From PNNG01 sp046291695 (GTDB lineage: Bacteria; Bacteroidota; Bacteroidia; UBA7662), in the NCBI GenBank assembly GCA_046291695.1, contig JBKBSO010000010.1, positions 62,001 through 126,000 of the forward strand: DNA of 64,000 nt, in the 5' to 3' direction. The notes under the pieces were generated by a model. The model saw only the letters and a list, made by a program, of their open reading frames with translations, searched no databases and had not been told where the DNA came from. The position numbers and the translations under genes were made by a program. Below, one piece after another: positions 9,269-16,779 of the stretch (within the stretch, counting starts at the first letter, position 1; each line of letters starts with the position of its first letter).

Positions 9269-9575
9269 TCGATGCTACGGTTAGCTTGTTACGGAGCTCG
9301 AATGCCGAATGGCAATATTCGCAGCCATGCACAACAGTTTTTGGATTGCTAACCGCTTTTGCTTGGCATTGCGCTTGATTACACAGAAGTAAGTGTTGCA
9401 ACCCGGTACTTTTTCAAGTAACACATTGATTCGTTAACTAAACGACATTGAATTTCAAATTCGAATTGTGCTGTTCGAAGCTGTGCTCCTTGGGTTATGG
9501 TGCGCTCGAATCTTGAATGCTGAATAACGAGTGCGATAGCACAGGCGATGAATCTTGAATTCCCCCGCCGTGCAT

Positions 9576-9968
9576 TCAACGCAGCGAATCAAACAACTGC
9601 GCAATCCGATCGCGCGGCAGAATTTTTTGTCCGGTGCGCCCCGAAGCCACCAACCTGGGGCCGGAATGTGCTTCCCAACTGCAAATCACTGCATGGCCAT
9701 CTACCTTATCGAGTCGGGCGGTAAAGCATACTTCTGAACCAACCAAAGCGGGACTGTGGTGCTCAACGGTTACAAAGGTGCCTATCCCTTCTTCTTGAGG
9801 CTCCTTCATGGCGAGTACAAACTGGCGGCAAGCCCATTCGGCTTCGCGCGCAACCGCAAAGGTGGCATATACCGGATGTACTTCTTCCCCTGCAAAGCAG
9901 GCGGTATCGCTTTCGCTTACGCGATGCGTGATTTGTTTAATGGCACCCGGAGCAAAGGCCTGTATCAT
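9576..9968 (-). CDS. hotdog-fold thioesterase, fluoroacetyl-CoA thioesterase (FlK)-like
   Basis: A 130-residue protein of the hotdog fold, most like the FlK/acyl-CoA thioesterase group. The segment 'GIGTFVTVEHHSPALVGSEVCFTARLDKVDGHAV' is the family's core strand-helix region, and 'HRVSESDTACFAGEEVHPV' its N-terminal part. It would hydrolyse a short acyl-CoA or bind a similar ligand in the cytoplasm. True fluoroacetyl-CoA activity should not be assumed, because most homologues lack it. The start overlaps the stop of the upstream DtxR-type regulator by four bases, so the two form one operon. Why a metal-dependent regulator is coupled to a thioesterase is not obvious. Confidence 0.8.
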   Translation of the reverse strand: MIQAFAPGAIKQITHRVSESDTACFAGEEVHPVYATFAVAREAEWACRQFVLAMKEPQEEGIGTFVTVEHHSPALVGSEVCFTARLDKVDGHAVICSWEAHSGPRLVASGRTGQKILPRDRIAQLFDSLR

Positions 9969-10633
9969 CCTTGTTTTTTTACGTAAATATTCCCGGCAAT
10001 TTCACGCGAAATCTGTAATTCGCGTCCATCGGTAAAGCGCAATTGCATAGATTGATCGTAGGCCATTTTGTCGATTACCTCAATCCGCTTGCCGAGGTTG
10101 AGGTTCACCTGATCGAGGTACTGCAAAAAAGCAGGACTGTGCTCAAAAACGGCAATTACCAGCCCCTTGTCGCCGAGTTCTAGTCGTGAGAGTAATATCT
10201 GGTCGCTTTCAGGCAATTCGCCCGATTCGGTAGGAATCGGGTCGCCGTGTGGATCGGCAGAGGGGTTGCCCAGGTATTCGGCCAAACGACGTATGAATTT
10301 TGGGTCCGAAACATGCTCCAGTTCCTCAGCGATTTCATGAATTTCGTCCCAGCCAAAATTGAGCTTTTGTACCAAAAATACTTCCCAAAGCCGATGTCGG
10401 CGCACGATAGACAAGGCGGTGAGCCGACCTGTTTCGGTTAGGGTAACGCCCTGATATTTTTTATAATAGATTAGTTCCTTTTCGCTGAGCTTCCGCAACA
10501 TGTCGGTCACGGAGGCGGCCCGGGTTTCTAAGACTTCGGCTATGGCGTTGGTGCTCGCGCCCTTGGTTTCGCGATCGGTAATTTTGTAGATCGCTTTTAG
10601 ATAATTCTCTTCAGTAATTGTGAGGCGCTGCAT
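9965..10633 (-). CDS. DtxR/MntR-family metal-dependent transcriptional regulator
   Basis: A 222-residue regulator of the DtxR/MntR family. It binds DNA when loaded with iron or manganese and represses uptake genes. The N-terminal winged helix covers roughly residues 1-70 (TITEENYLKAIYKI, then ETRAASVTDMLRKLSEKELI). The metal-binding and dimerisation helices follow (RRHRLWEVFLVQKLNFGWDEIHEIAEELEHV), with H and E residues at ligand positions. 'GNPSADPHGDPIP' is a hallmark of the family. The C-terminal part (about 150-222) looks like the FeoA/SH3-type domain. No metal transporter gene is adjacent. Upstream lies a run of TTCAAAG repeats. Confidence 0.92.
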   Translation of the reverse strand: MQRLTITEENYLKAIYKITDRETKGASTNAIAEVLETRAASVTDMLRKLSEKELIYYKKYQGVTLTETGRLTALSIVRRHRLWEVFLVQKLNFGWDEIHEIAEELEHVSDPKFIRRLAEYLGNPSADPHGDPIPTESGELPESDQILLSRLELGDKGLVIAVFEHSPAFLQYLDQVNLNLGKRIEVIDKMAYDQSMQLRFTDGRELQISREIAGNIYVKKQG

Positions 10634-10644
10634 ACGACTGCTAA

Positions 10645-10688
10645 GTTCACGTTCAAAGTTTAAAGTTCAAAGTTCAAAGTTCAAAAAT
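10645..10688. repeat. tandem TTCAAAGT repeat upstream of the DtxR-type gene
   Basis: Five to six near-perfect copies of the octamer AAAGTTCA (one as AAAGTTTA) lie 12-55 bases upstream of the DtxR-type start. Another partial copy is near 10741-10752. On the minus strand this is where a promoter or operator would be. It may instead be a simple-sequence expansion. Confidence 0.6.
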
Positions 10689-10930
10689 GGAGTACGAGTG
10701 AATCTAATGTGCAAGACGTAAATCACACGGTATTTTGGTTTAAAGTTCAAAGTCGTATAGGTAACAAATCCGTGGCTGAATCAAAAGTCCTTGATGGTGA
10801 TGGTTACTTCAGCGCCTTCTAGCGTATTGCAAAGCAAAAGCGACTAGCTAAAAAAAGCTGTTCAAGCTGGCGAAAACAGAGGTTTAGCAATTGCTCATCA
10901 GAGGCAACAAAAGCCCCGTGCCCGCTCTGC

Positions 10931-11000
10931 CCCCAGCGAGCGAAGCGAGCGCTCCCCACGAGCGAAGCGAGTACTCCCCACGAGCAAAGCGAGTACTCCC
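10931..11000. repeat. short palindromic repeat cluster, family 2, site 2
   Basis: Three units of the GCGAAGCGAGC palindrome, each joined by CTCCCCACGAG, occupy the divergent gap between the DtxR-type gene and the HupE-like gene. One unit has GCAAAGCGAG instead of GCGAAGCGAG. The gap 10634-11048 otherwise holds only the TTCAAAG tract and no gene that I can support. Confidence 0.75.
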
Positions 11001-11048
11001 TTCGAAAAACAAAAATCACTATTTTGGCAGCTTGTTAAAACCTGTACC

Positions 11049-11630
11049 TTGACTGATTTCGGCTTTTGGTTCGATACTGGCATGTGGCACATTGCCGACT
11101 GGCAAGCGTATGACCACATCCTTTTTTTGCTGGCGCTGTGTGGCTTATACCGCTGGAGCGATTGGAAAAGTTTGCTCTTGTTGGTTACGGCTTTTACCCT
11201 TGGCCATAGCCTAACCTTGGCTTTAGCGGTGCTCAATGTGCTCCATTTTCCTTCAAGTGCGATTGAACTGGCCATCCCGTTAAGCATTTTGATTACTTGC
11301 CTGTATAATTTTGGACGCCTCAAGCAAAACAGCCGTAAAGCCGATGCAGTGCGCTACCTGATGGCACTTTTTTTTGGCCTCATTCACGGATTGGGTTTTA
11401 GTTTCCTGCTTAAAAGTATGTTGGGGCAGGAGCATAGCATCCTCTTACCCCTTTTTGCCTTTAATGTTGGACTCGAAGCGGGCCAGTTGCTCATCCTAAC
11501 CCTCATTTTGCTAGTCGGAAGCCTGGTGCGACGCTTAGGTGTAGCCGAACGCGATTGGCGGTTTTTTCTTTCCGCAGCTACTTTTGGCATAGCTCTGGTC
11601 ATGAGCCTCGAACGTTTTACCCACTTATAG
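11049..11630 (+). CDS. HupE/UreJ-family membrane protein
   Basis: A 193-residue multi-spanning membrane protein of the HupE/UreJ-2 type. Family members include metal (nickel/cobalt) permease-like proteins, but most Bacteroidota copies are uncharacterised. The typical start 'GMWHIADWQAYDHILFLLALC' is present. 'TAFTLGHSLTLALAVL' and 'FFGLIHGLGFSFLL' carry the conserved histidines in membrane segments. About six hydrophobic segments are visible. The start appears to be TTG at 11049, because the next ATG (11082) would remove the conserved N-terminal residues. It precedes the M1 peptidase gene by 29 bases and may be co-transcribed with it. Confidence 0.85.
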   Translation: MTDFGFWFDTGMWHIADWQAYDHILFLLALCGLYRWSDWKSLLLLVTAFTLGHSLTLALAVLNVLHFPSSAIELAIPLSILITCLYNFGRLKQNSRKADAVRYLMALFFGLIHGLGFSFLLKSMLGQEHSILLPLFAFNVGLEAGQLLILTLILLVGSLVRRLGVAERDWRFFLSAATFGIALVMSLERFTHL

Positions 11631-11659
11631 GTTATCTTCTTTTGTATTCAACCCGCAGC

Positions 11660-14062
11660 ATGTATAAAAAGCTACTTACACTATTTCTGATGGCCGCCAT
11701 GGGCAGTTTGCCTTTCGGTTCCCTGGCACAGAATATCCGAAACAACCCGAACTCGAACCATGGCAATAAGTTCGAACAGTTGGGTACCATTTTGCCCGAC
11801 GCCAATACCTACCGAACCGCCTCTGGTGCTCCCGGGCATGCCTACTGGCAACAGCGCGCCGATTATGACATTGACGCCTTTTTAGATGAAGAGAAGCTGA
11901 TTTTACATGGGAACGAGCGCATCACCTACCTCAACAATTCGCCGGATGCCCTGGATTACCTTTGGCTTCAACTCGATGAAAATCAGCATGATCCGGCGAA
12001 TGAAGCCAATCATTTTAATGAAAGTCGTTTGGGGCGCCGCCTGGGCACTCGCGATATTGACCGGTTAGACGTGTACAGCGAAATGGCTGGACATGGGGTA
12101 AAGATTGAATCAGTGACCGACGATAAGGGCAAAGCCTTGCCTTATGTAATCAACAACACCATGATGCGGGTTGACCTACCCAAAGCCCTTGCTCCGGGTA
12201 AAAAAATCAGCTTCCGCATCCGTTGGCACTATCGTATTCCAGAGCGTTCGCGCATTGGTGGCCGGGGTGGTTATGAGAAGTTTGACGATGGCAATGCCGT
12301 ATTTACCATTACCCAATGGTTTCCGCGCCTGTGTGTGTATAGCGATTATCAGGGCTGGAACAATAAACAGTTTACCGGCCGTGGTGAATTTGCCCTGCCT
12401 TTTGGAAATTACAAGGTACGCATGAATGTGCCCGAAGATCACCTGATAGTGGCTACGGGGGAATGCCAAAATTATAGCAAGTTGCTTAGTAAAGATCAGT
12501 TGGCACGTTGGAAACAAGCCCAAAATGCTACTGAACCCGTGGAAGTAGTAACCTTAGCTGAAGCCATTGCACGCGAAAATAGCCCTAAAAAGGGCCGTAA
12601 ACAATGGGAGTATGTGGCGCACAATGTGCGCGACTTCGCCTGGGGTAGCTCTCGTAAATTTGTGTGGGATGCCATGCCAGTAACCATCGAAGGCAAAAAA
12701 ATCATGGCCATGAGCGCATATCCTAAAGAGGCCTATGGTCTTTATCGCAAGTACAGCACCAAAGTTGTAGCCCATACTTTGCGGGTGTACAGCAAATTCA
12801 CCATTCCCTATCCCTATCCGGTGGCCATTAGCGTGGAGGCCAGCAATGGCATGGAATACCCCATGATCTGCTTCAATTATGGCCGCACAAACGAAGATGG
12901 CACTTACAGCGAACAAACCAAGTACGGCATGATTGGGGTCATCATCCACGAAGTAGGGCATAATTTCTTCCCCATGATCGTGAACAGCGATGAGCGTAAC
13001 TGGAGCTGGATGGACGAAGGCCTGAATACCTTCGTGCAGTTTTTGGCCGAGCAGGAATTCGACAACAATTACCCTTCACGCCGAGGGCCGGCCCATAAAA
13101 TCGTCGATTATATGAAGCTCGAGCCGGATGAGCTCGAACCCATCATGACCAATAGCGAAAACATCATACAGTTTGGCCCTAATGCCTATGCCAAACCGGC
13201 AACTGCACTCAATATTTTGAGGGAAACGGTTATGGGGCGCGAGCTGTTCGACTTCGCCTTTAAAACCTATGCCACCCGCTGGGCCTTTAAACATCCGAGC
13301 CCCGCCGATTTTTTTCGTACCATGGAAGATGCTTCCGGGGTCGACCTCGATTGGTTTTGGCGTGGTTGGTTTTACGATATCGAGCCGGTCGACATCAGCC
13401 TTGATAGTGTGCTTGTGCTCCGGCCTGAACGTGGTCCGGAAATTGTGTTTTCGCCCAGTCGCCGTCGGGCCAATCGCAGCCCAGCGAATGAGGAGGAGTT
13501 TATACACATCAGCCGTTACCGCAATAAGCAGGAGGGAATACCCTTTTTGGTGGATGTAGATACCAGCTTACGCGATTTTTATTACCATTACACGGCAGCG
13601 CAAAGACGCGAAGATGCCGAGGAAGCAGCATTGAGTCCGGTTAACCCATTTAGTGGCTGGGATACGCTTACTAAGGAGGAGTTTTTTTTCGGTGGCTACC
13701 AGCAGAAGTATGTGTATGAGCTGCATTTGAGCAATAAAGGGGGGCTGGTAATGCCCGTAATTTTACGATGGGAATATGAAGATGGCAGTACGGAAGAAGA
13801 ACGGATAAGTGCGTATATCTGGCGGAAGAATGAACATCAAATCGTAAAAACCTTCGTGAAGGCCAAGCCGGTAAAGCGTATTTTACTCGATCCCTGGCGC
13901 GAAACCGCCGACATTGACGAAAGCAACAACTTTTGGCCGCGCGATGGCGAAACAGCCATGCCCACACCTTTGCAATTGTACAAAGCACGCTCCAACGGTC
14001 GCAACGCAGCTGCCGGCAGCGAAAATCCCATGCAAAAACGAAGGGTGAAGCGGGAAGAATGA
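11660..14062 (+). CDS. secreted M1-family zinc metallopeptidase
   Basis: An 800-residue exported peptidase of the M1 (aminopeptidase N-like, gluzincin) family. I start it at the ATG at 11660, which gives a signal peptide (MYKKLLTLFLMAAMGSLPFGSLAQ); the frame is open further upstream, into the HupE-like gene. The zinc site is H430-E-V-G-H434 with the third ligand E453 (WSWMDEGLN), the exact family spacing. The exopeptidase loop reads 'EASNGMEYP' in place of the classical GAMEN, so whether it acts as an aminopeptidase is open. Its last codons run into a purine-rich tract. The protein probably degrades peptides in the periplasm or outside the cell. Confidence 0.93.
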   Translation: MYKKLLTLFLMAAMGSLPFGSLAQNIRNNPNSNHGNKFEQLGTILPDANTYRTASGAPGHAYWQQRADYDIDAFLDEEKLILHGNERITYLNNSPDALDYLWLQLDENQHDPANEANHFNESRLGRRLGTRDIDRLDVYSEMAGHGVKIESVTDDKGKALPYVINNTMMRVDLPKALAPGKKISFRIRWHYRIPERSRIGGRGGYEKFDDGNAVFTITQWFPRLCVYSDYQGWNNKQFTGRGEFALPFGNYKVRMNVPEDHLIVATGECQNYSKLLSKDQLARWKQAQNATEPVEVVTLAEAIARENSPKKGRKQWEYVAHNVRDFAWGSSRKFVWDAMPVTIEGKKIMAMSAYPKEAYGLYRKYSTKVVAHTLRVYSKFTIPYPYPVAISVEASNGMEYPMICFNYGRTNEDGTYSEQTKYGMIGVIIHEVGHNFFPMIVNSDERNWSWMDEGLNTFVQFLAEQEFDNNYPSRRGPAHKIVDYMKLEPDELEPIMTNSENIIQFGPNAYAKPATALNILRETVMGRELFDFAFKTYATRWAFKHPSPADFFRTMEDASGVDLDWFWRGWFYDIEPVDISLDSVLVLRPERGPEIVFSPSRRRANRSPANEEEFIHISRYRNKQEGIPFLVDVDTSLRDFYYHYTAAQRREDAEEAALSPVNPFSGWDTLTKEEFFFGGYQQKYVYELHLSNKGGLVMPVILRWEYEDGSTEEERISAYIWRKNEHQIVKTFVKAKPVKRILLDPWRETADIDESNNFWPRDGETAMPTPLQLYKARSNGRNAAAGSENPMQKRRVKREE

Positions 14063-14125
14063 AGCGGGAAGAGGGAAGAGGGAAGTGAGAGGCCGAAGGA
14101 GAAGGATGAAGCGTGAAGTCAGAAG
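14039..14125 (+). repeat. polypurine simple-sequence tract
   Basis: From the last codons of the M1 peptidase to about 14125 the + strand is nearly all purine, built of GAAGCGGGAAG and GAGGGAAG variants. It contributes the basic KRRVKREE tail of the peptidase. Confidence 0.55.
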
Positions 14126-14134
14126 TTCATCTAA

Positions 14135-14154
14135 AACCGCAATGAATTGCGGTT
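14135..14154. repeat. perfect 9-base inverted repeat
   Basis: AACCGCAAT and ATTGCGGTT are separated by two bases. It lies between the M1 peptidase and the TPR regulator, just before the next palindromic cluster. No U-tract follows, so it is not a standard terminator. Confidence 0.5.
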
Positions 14155-14169
14155 CCCACCCTCCGAAGG

Positions 14170-14230
14170 ACCCAGCGCGAAGCGCGCTCCCCACTCGCGA
14201 AGCGAGTCTCCCCAGTGAGCGCCAGCGAAC
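14170..14230. repeat. short palindromic repeat cluster, family 2, site 3
   Basis: Two to three diverged units (GCGCGAAGCGCGCTCCCC, CTCGCGAAGCGAGTCTCCCC, GTGAGCGCCAGCGAAC) lie between the M1 peptidase and the TPR regulator. The unit structure and the CTCCCC joint match the other three sites. Confidence 0.65.
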
Positions 14231-14305
14231 CCGAAACCAAAACTTCAAACCCTCACAATACTGACTTAATATTCCGGTAAAACCCGTAACTGTACTTTGT
14301 TGGTT

Positions 14306-16015
14306 ATGAAGTTTTACGGGTATTTATGCCTCTTACTGCTCCTTCTTGGCCCGGTCAAGGTAAATGCCCAACCACTTACCGACAGTCTGAAAGCCGAATT
14401 GGACGGTTTGCTGCACCAGACCCCGGCAAAAGCCTTTAGCATTGCCCATTCGCTCATGCTGCAAGCCGATTCGGCCAGCCATCCCGAGCTGCAAGCCTGG
14501 GCACATGATGTGATGGGTGAAATCATGTACTATCGGGGCATGTATCAGCAATCCTTGTATCACCTCATCACCTCGCACACCATTTGGGAAGATTTGGGCG
14601 ATAAACGGGCCACAGCCAACAGCCTTTTGCTGCTCGGCCGGGTTTATTACTACACCCATCAAGCCGAATTGGCCGAAGAGAGTTACCGCGAAGCGCTCGA
14701 TTTATACGAAGCCCTAACCGATCGCGCCGGCATTGGTCGCGCCTTGGCATCGCTCGGGCATTTGGCCGAAAAACGTGGCGCTTACGATACCGCCATTCAG
14801 CTTCAAGAAGCTGCCCTCCAGCATTTTTTGTCCATAGCCGATAATGCGGGCGAGGCTGATGTGTATGAGCACTTGGGCAGCATATATGAAGACCTGGAGC
14901 AATTCCCATTGGCTGAGACTTACTTTAGAAAGGCACTCGGCCTCAACCAAAGTCAGAATAACCGCCTGAAAGCCATCATTAACCTGAACAATATTGGCGA
15001 TGTGTACCGTAAGACACGCGACTACCAAAAAGCCGAAATCTACAGCATGGCTGCCCTGCAACTGGCCGATTCCTTGAGGAACACTTACCAACTGCTAAGT
15101 GCCCTAAAAGACCTGGCAAAATTGGCTTTCGATCAGAATAACTATCAAAAAGCCTATTTGCTGCTCGACTCGCATCGCGTGGTGTACAACCGACTCTATA
15201 ACGAAGAAAGCAGCTTGCAAACCAGTCTGCTTCAAACCTTGTACGAAAGTCGCCAAAAAGATAACCGGATTGCACAACTCATCGCCACCCGTCGGCAAAA
15301 CCGCATGGTGATGTTGCTGTCGGGTTTGCTGGCCGTACTCTTGCTGCTGAGCACCTACCTGATTTTGAACCGCAAACGACTTCGGCTCGAAAAAGACAAT
15401 AAGCTGCTGGCCAAAGAGCGCGAAATTGAAGAGCAACAAAAGCGTTTGGCCCTGGCCGATTTGCAAAATACCAAGTTGAACGAAGCCCAGCTCGATTCGG
15501 AACTCAAAATCAAACAGCTTCACGAAGAACTGCTGAACAAAGAACTGGAACTCCGAGGCCGCGAACTTACCACGCATACCTTGCAAATCATTCGCAAAAA
15601 TCGACTGCTCGGCGAATTGCGCGATAAACTGCAAAAGCTGAGCAAATCGAACCCAAGCGAGCAGAAGCAAATTGTGCGCGATCTCGGCAAAAAAATCGAC
15701 ATCAGCCTGGTGCAGGAAAAAGAATGGGTATCGTTTAACAAATCCTTCGAGGAAGTCCATCAGGGCTTCTACAGCGTACTGCACAACCTGCACCCCGATT
15801 TAAGTGCTGCCGAAATCCGGCTGTGTGCCCTCATCCGCCTCAACATGAGCTCACGCGATATTGCCACCATCCTGGGCATTTCGGCCGATAGCCTGCGGGT
15901 ATCGCGCTACCGATTGAAGAAAAAATTGGGCCTCGAAGCTGAAGCTAAGTTAACACCCTACATTCACGCCATAGCGGTTAAAAACGGAGTTAATTCGCTC
16001 ATTAACAAAATATAG
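14306..16015 (+). CDS. TPR-repeat membrane regulator with C-terminal helix-turn-helix
   Basis: About 569 residues, starting at the ATG at 14306, which begins a signal peptide (MKFYGYLCLLLLLLGPVKVNAQ). An N-terminal periplasmic region holds about five to seven TPR-like repeats (for example 'AELAEESYREALDLYEALTD', 'FPLAETYFRKALGLNQSQ'). One membrane segment lies near residues 333-354 (VMLLSGLLAVLLLLSTYLIL), followed by a long coiled coil (355-430). A cytoplasmic C-terminal LuxR-like helix-turn-helix follows near residues 496-550 (SSRDIATILGISADSLRVSRYRLKKKL). This is a known Bacteroidota architecture for one-protein signal transduction from envelope to DNA. Signal and target genes are unknown. 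Confidence 0.87.
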   Translation: MKFYGYLCLLLLLLGPVKVNAQPLTDSLKAELDGLLHQTPAKAFSIAHSLMLQADSASHPELQAWAHDVMGEIMYYRGMYQQSLYHLITSHTIWEDLGDKRATANSLLLLGRVYYYTHQAELAEESYREALDLYEALTDRAGIGRALASLGHLAEKRGAYDTAIQLQEAALQHFLSIADNAGEADVYEHLGSIYEDLEQFPLAETYFRKALGLNQSQNNRLKAIINLNNIGDVYRKTRDYQKAEIYSMAALQLADSLRNTYQLLSALKDLAKLAFDQNNYQKAYLLLDSHRVVYNRLYNEESSLQTSLLQTLYESRQKDNRIAQLIATRRQNRMVMLLSGLLAVLLLLSTYLILNRKRLRLEKDNKLLAKEREIEEQQKRLALADLQNTKLNEAQLDSELKIKQLHEELLNKELELRGRELTTHTLQIIRKNRLLGELRDKLQKLSKSNPSEQKQIVRDLGKKIDISLVQEKEWVSFNKSFEEVHQGFYSVLHNLHPDLSAAEIRLCALIRLNMSSRDIATILGISADSLRVSRYRLKKKLGLEAEAKLTPYIHAIAVKNGVNSLINKI

Positions 16016-16139
16016 CGAGGGGATGTTGTTGATTTGTTTGCGTTAAAAATCGCCCTTGTTAACGATTAGTAGCCCCCAGGGTAATCTTGAAGTAATGCCA
16101 CGAGCCGAAACTTGCCGGAAATCTATATTTCCAACCGAA

Positions 16140-16425
16140 ATGAAAAAATCATTACTTCTTTTGAGTGCCGCAACACGCTTCAGCTTCAGCAGCCAAGCGA
16201 AAGCTTGCCCGGGAAGCGACACCCTATTCAGCACGCCTGTTAGCCTGGCACTAAGCCCTGACTGGGTGACCGGTGATGCCGATTTTGTTCCCATAACAAC
16301 TGGGAAGCCGCGATGATCGGTAAAGGAGTGTGTTGGTCAAAGTCGCCAAGGACAATGGCGTATGGTATGCTATTCAGCAATCTACCCGTTTACCGATATC
16401 GGCAGCCGTTGTTTTTATGAATTGA
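16140..16425 (+). pseudogene. decayed small exported-protein gene (probable)
   Basis: An ATG at 16140 opens a signal-peptide-like sequence (MKKSLLLLSAATRFSFSSQA) and then 'DTLFSTPVSLALSPDWVTGDADFVP' before a stop at 16314-16316. Coherent protein-like sequence continues in the other two frames: 'NNWEAAMIGKG' (16295-16327) and 'VLVKVAKDNGVWYAIQQ' (16330 to a stop at 16423-16425). Two frameshifts would rebuild one reading frame of about 95 residues. I do not recognise the family. Sequencing error is an alternative to real decay, and the 58-codon first part might itself be expressed. Confidence 0.4.
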
Positions 16426-16451
16426 TTATATTACGAAAAATTTAAAGCGTA

Positions 16452-16628
16452 ATGGCAAAGCACAACGAAAGCGCTTCAGGTGGCGCGGTTTATGGACTCG
16501 GTTTTATTGGTGCAGCGGTGTTCTACATTTCAACCGCCAAAGGATTTGTAATGGGCGTAGCCGGTTTTCTGAAAGCCTTGGTATGGCCAGCATTTTTGGT
16601 TTATGAGGCTTTAAAGGCCTTGCAATAG
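16452..16628 (+). CDS. small conserved membrane protein (58 residues)
   Basis: A short gene read directly from the sequence. It starts at ATG 16452 and ends at TAG 16626-16628. The product has a short polar start (MAKHNESASGG), then 'AVYGLGFIGAAVFYIS', 'FVMGVAGFLKALVWPAFLVYE' and ends LKALQ. The glycine-rich hydrophobic segment followed by the FLKALVWPAFLVYE block matches a small uncharacterised membrane protein family that I recall from Proteobacteria and Bacteroidota. Two hydrophobic segments are likely. The function is unknown. No clear -7 box was found directly upstream. Confidence 0.75.
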   Translation: MAKHNESASGGAVYGLGFIGAAVFYISTAKGFVMGVAGFLKALVWPAFLVYEALKALQ

Positions 16629-16779
16629 GCATCTGTAAAGCTTCAAACAAAAGAAAGCCAAAACAAGCAGCCTGGTCATCGTTGGTGTGCGCATATTGAT
16701 GCGAACACCCCCATTGAACCAGCCAATGCTTTGCACAATCGCGCAGTCAGTTCCCCGCGCGAACAGAGCGAGCCGCTCT

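Noticed and set aside
14135..14154. Terminator of the M1 peptidase gene
   Set aside because: The stem is perfect but the loop is only two bases and no T-run follows.
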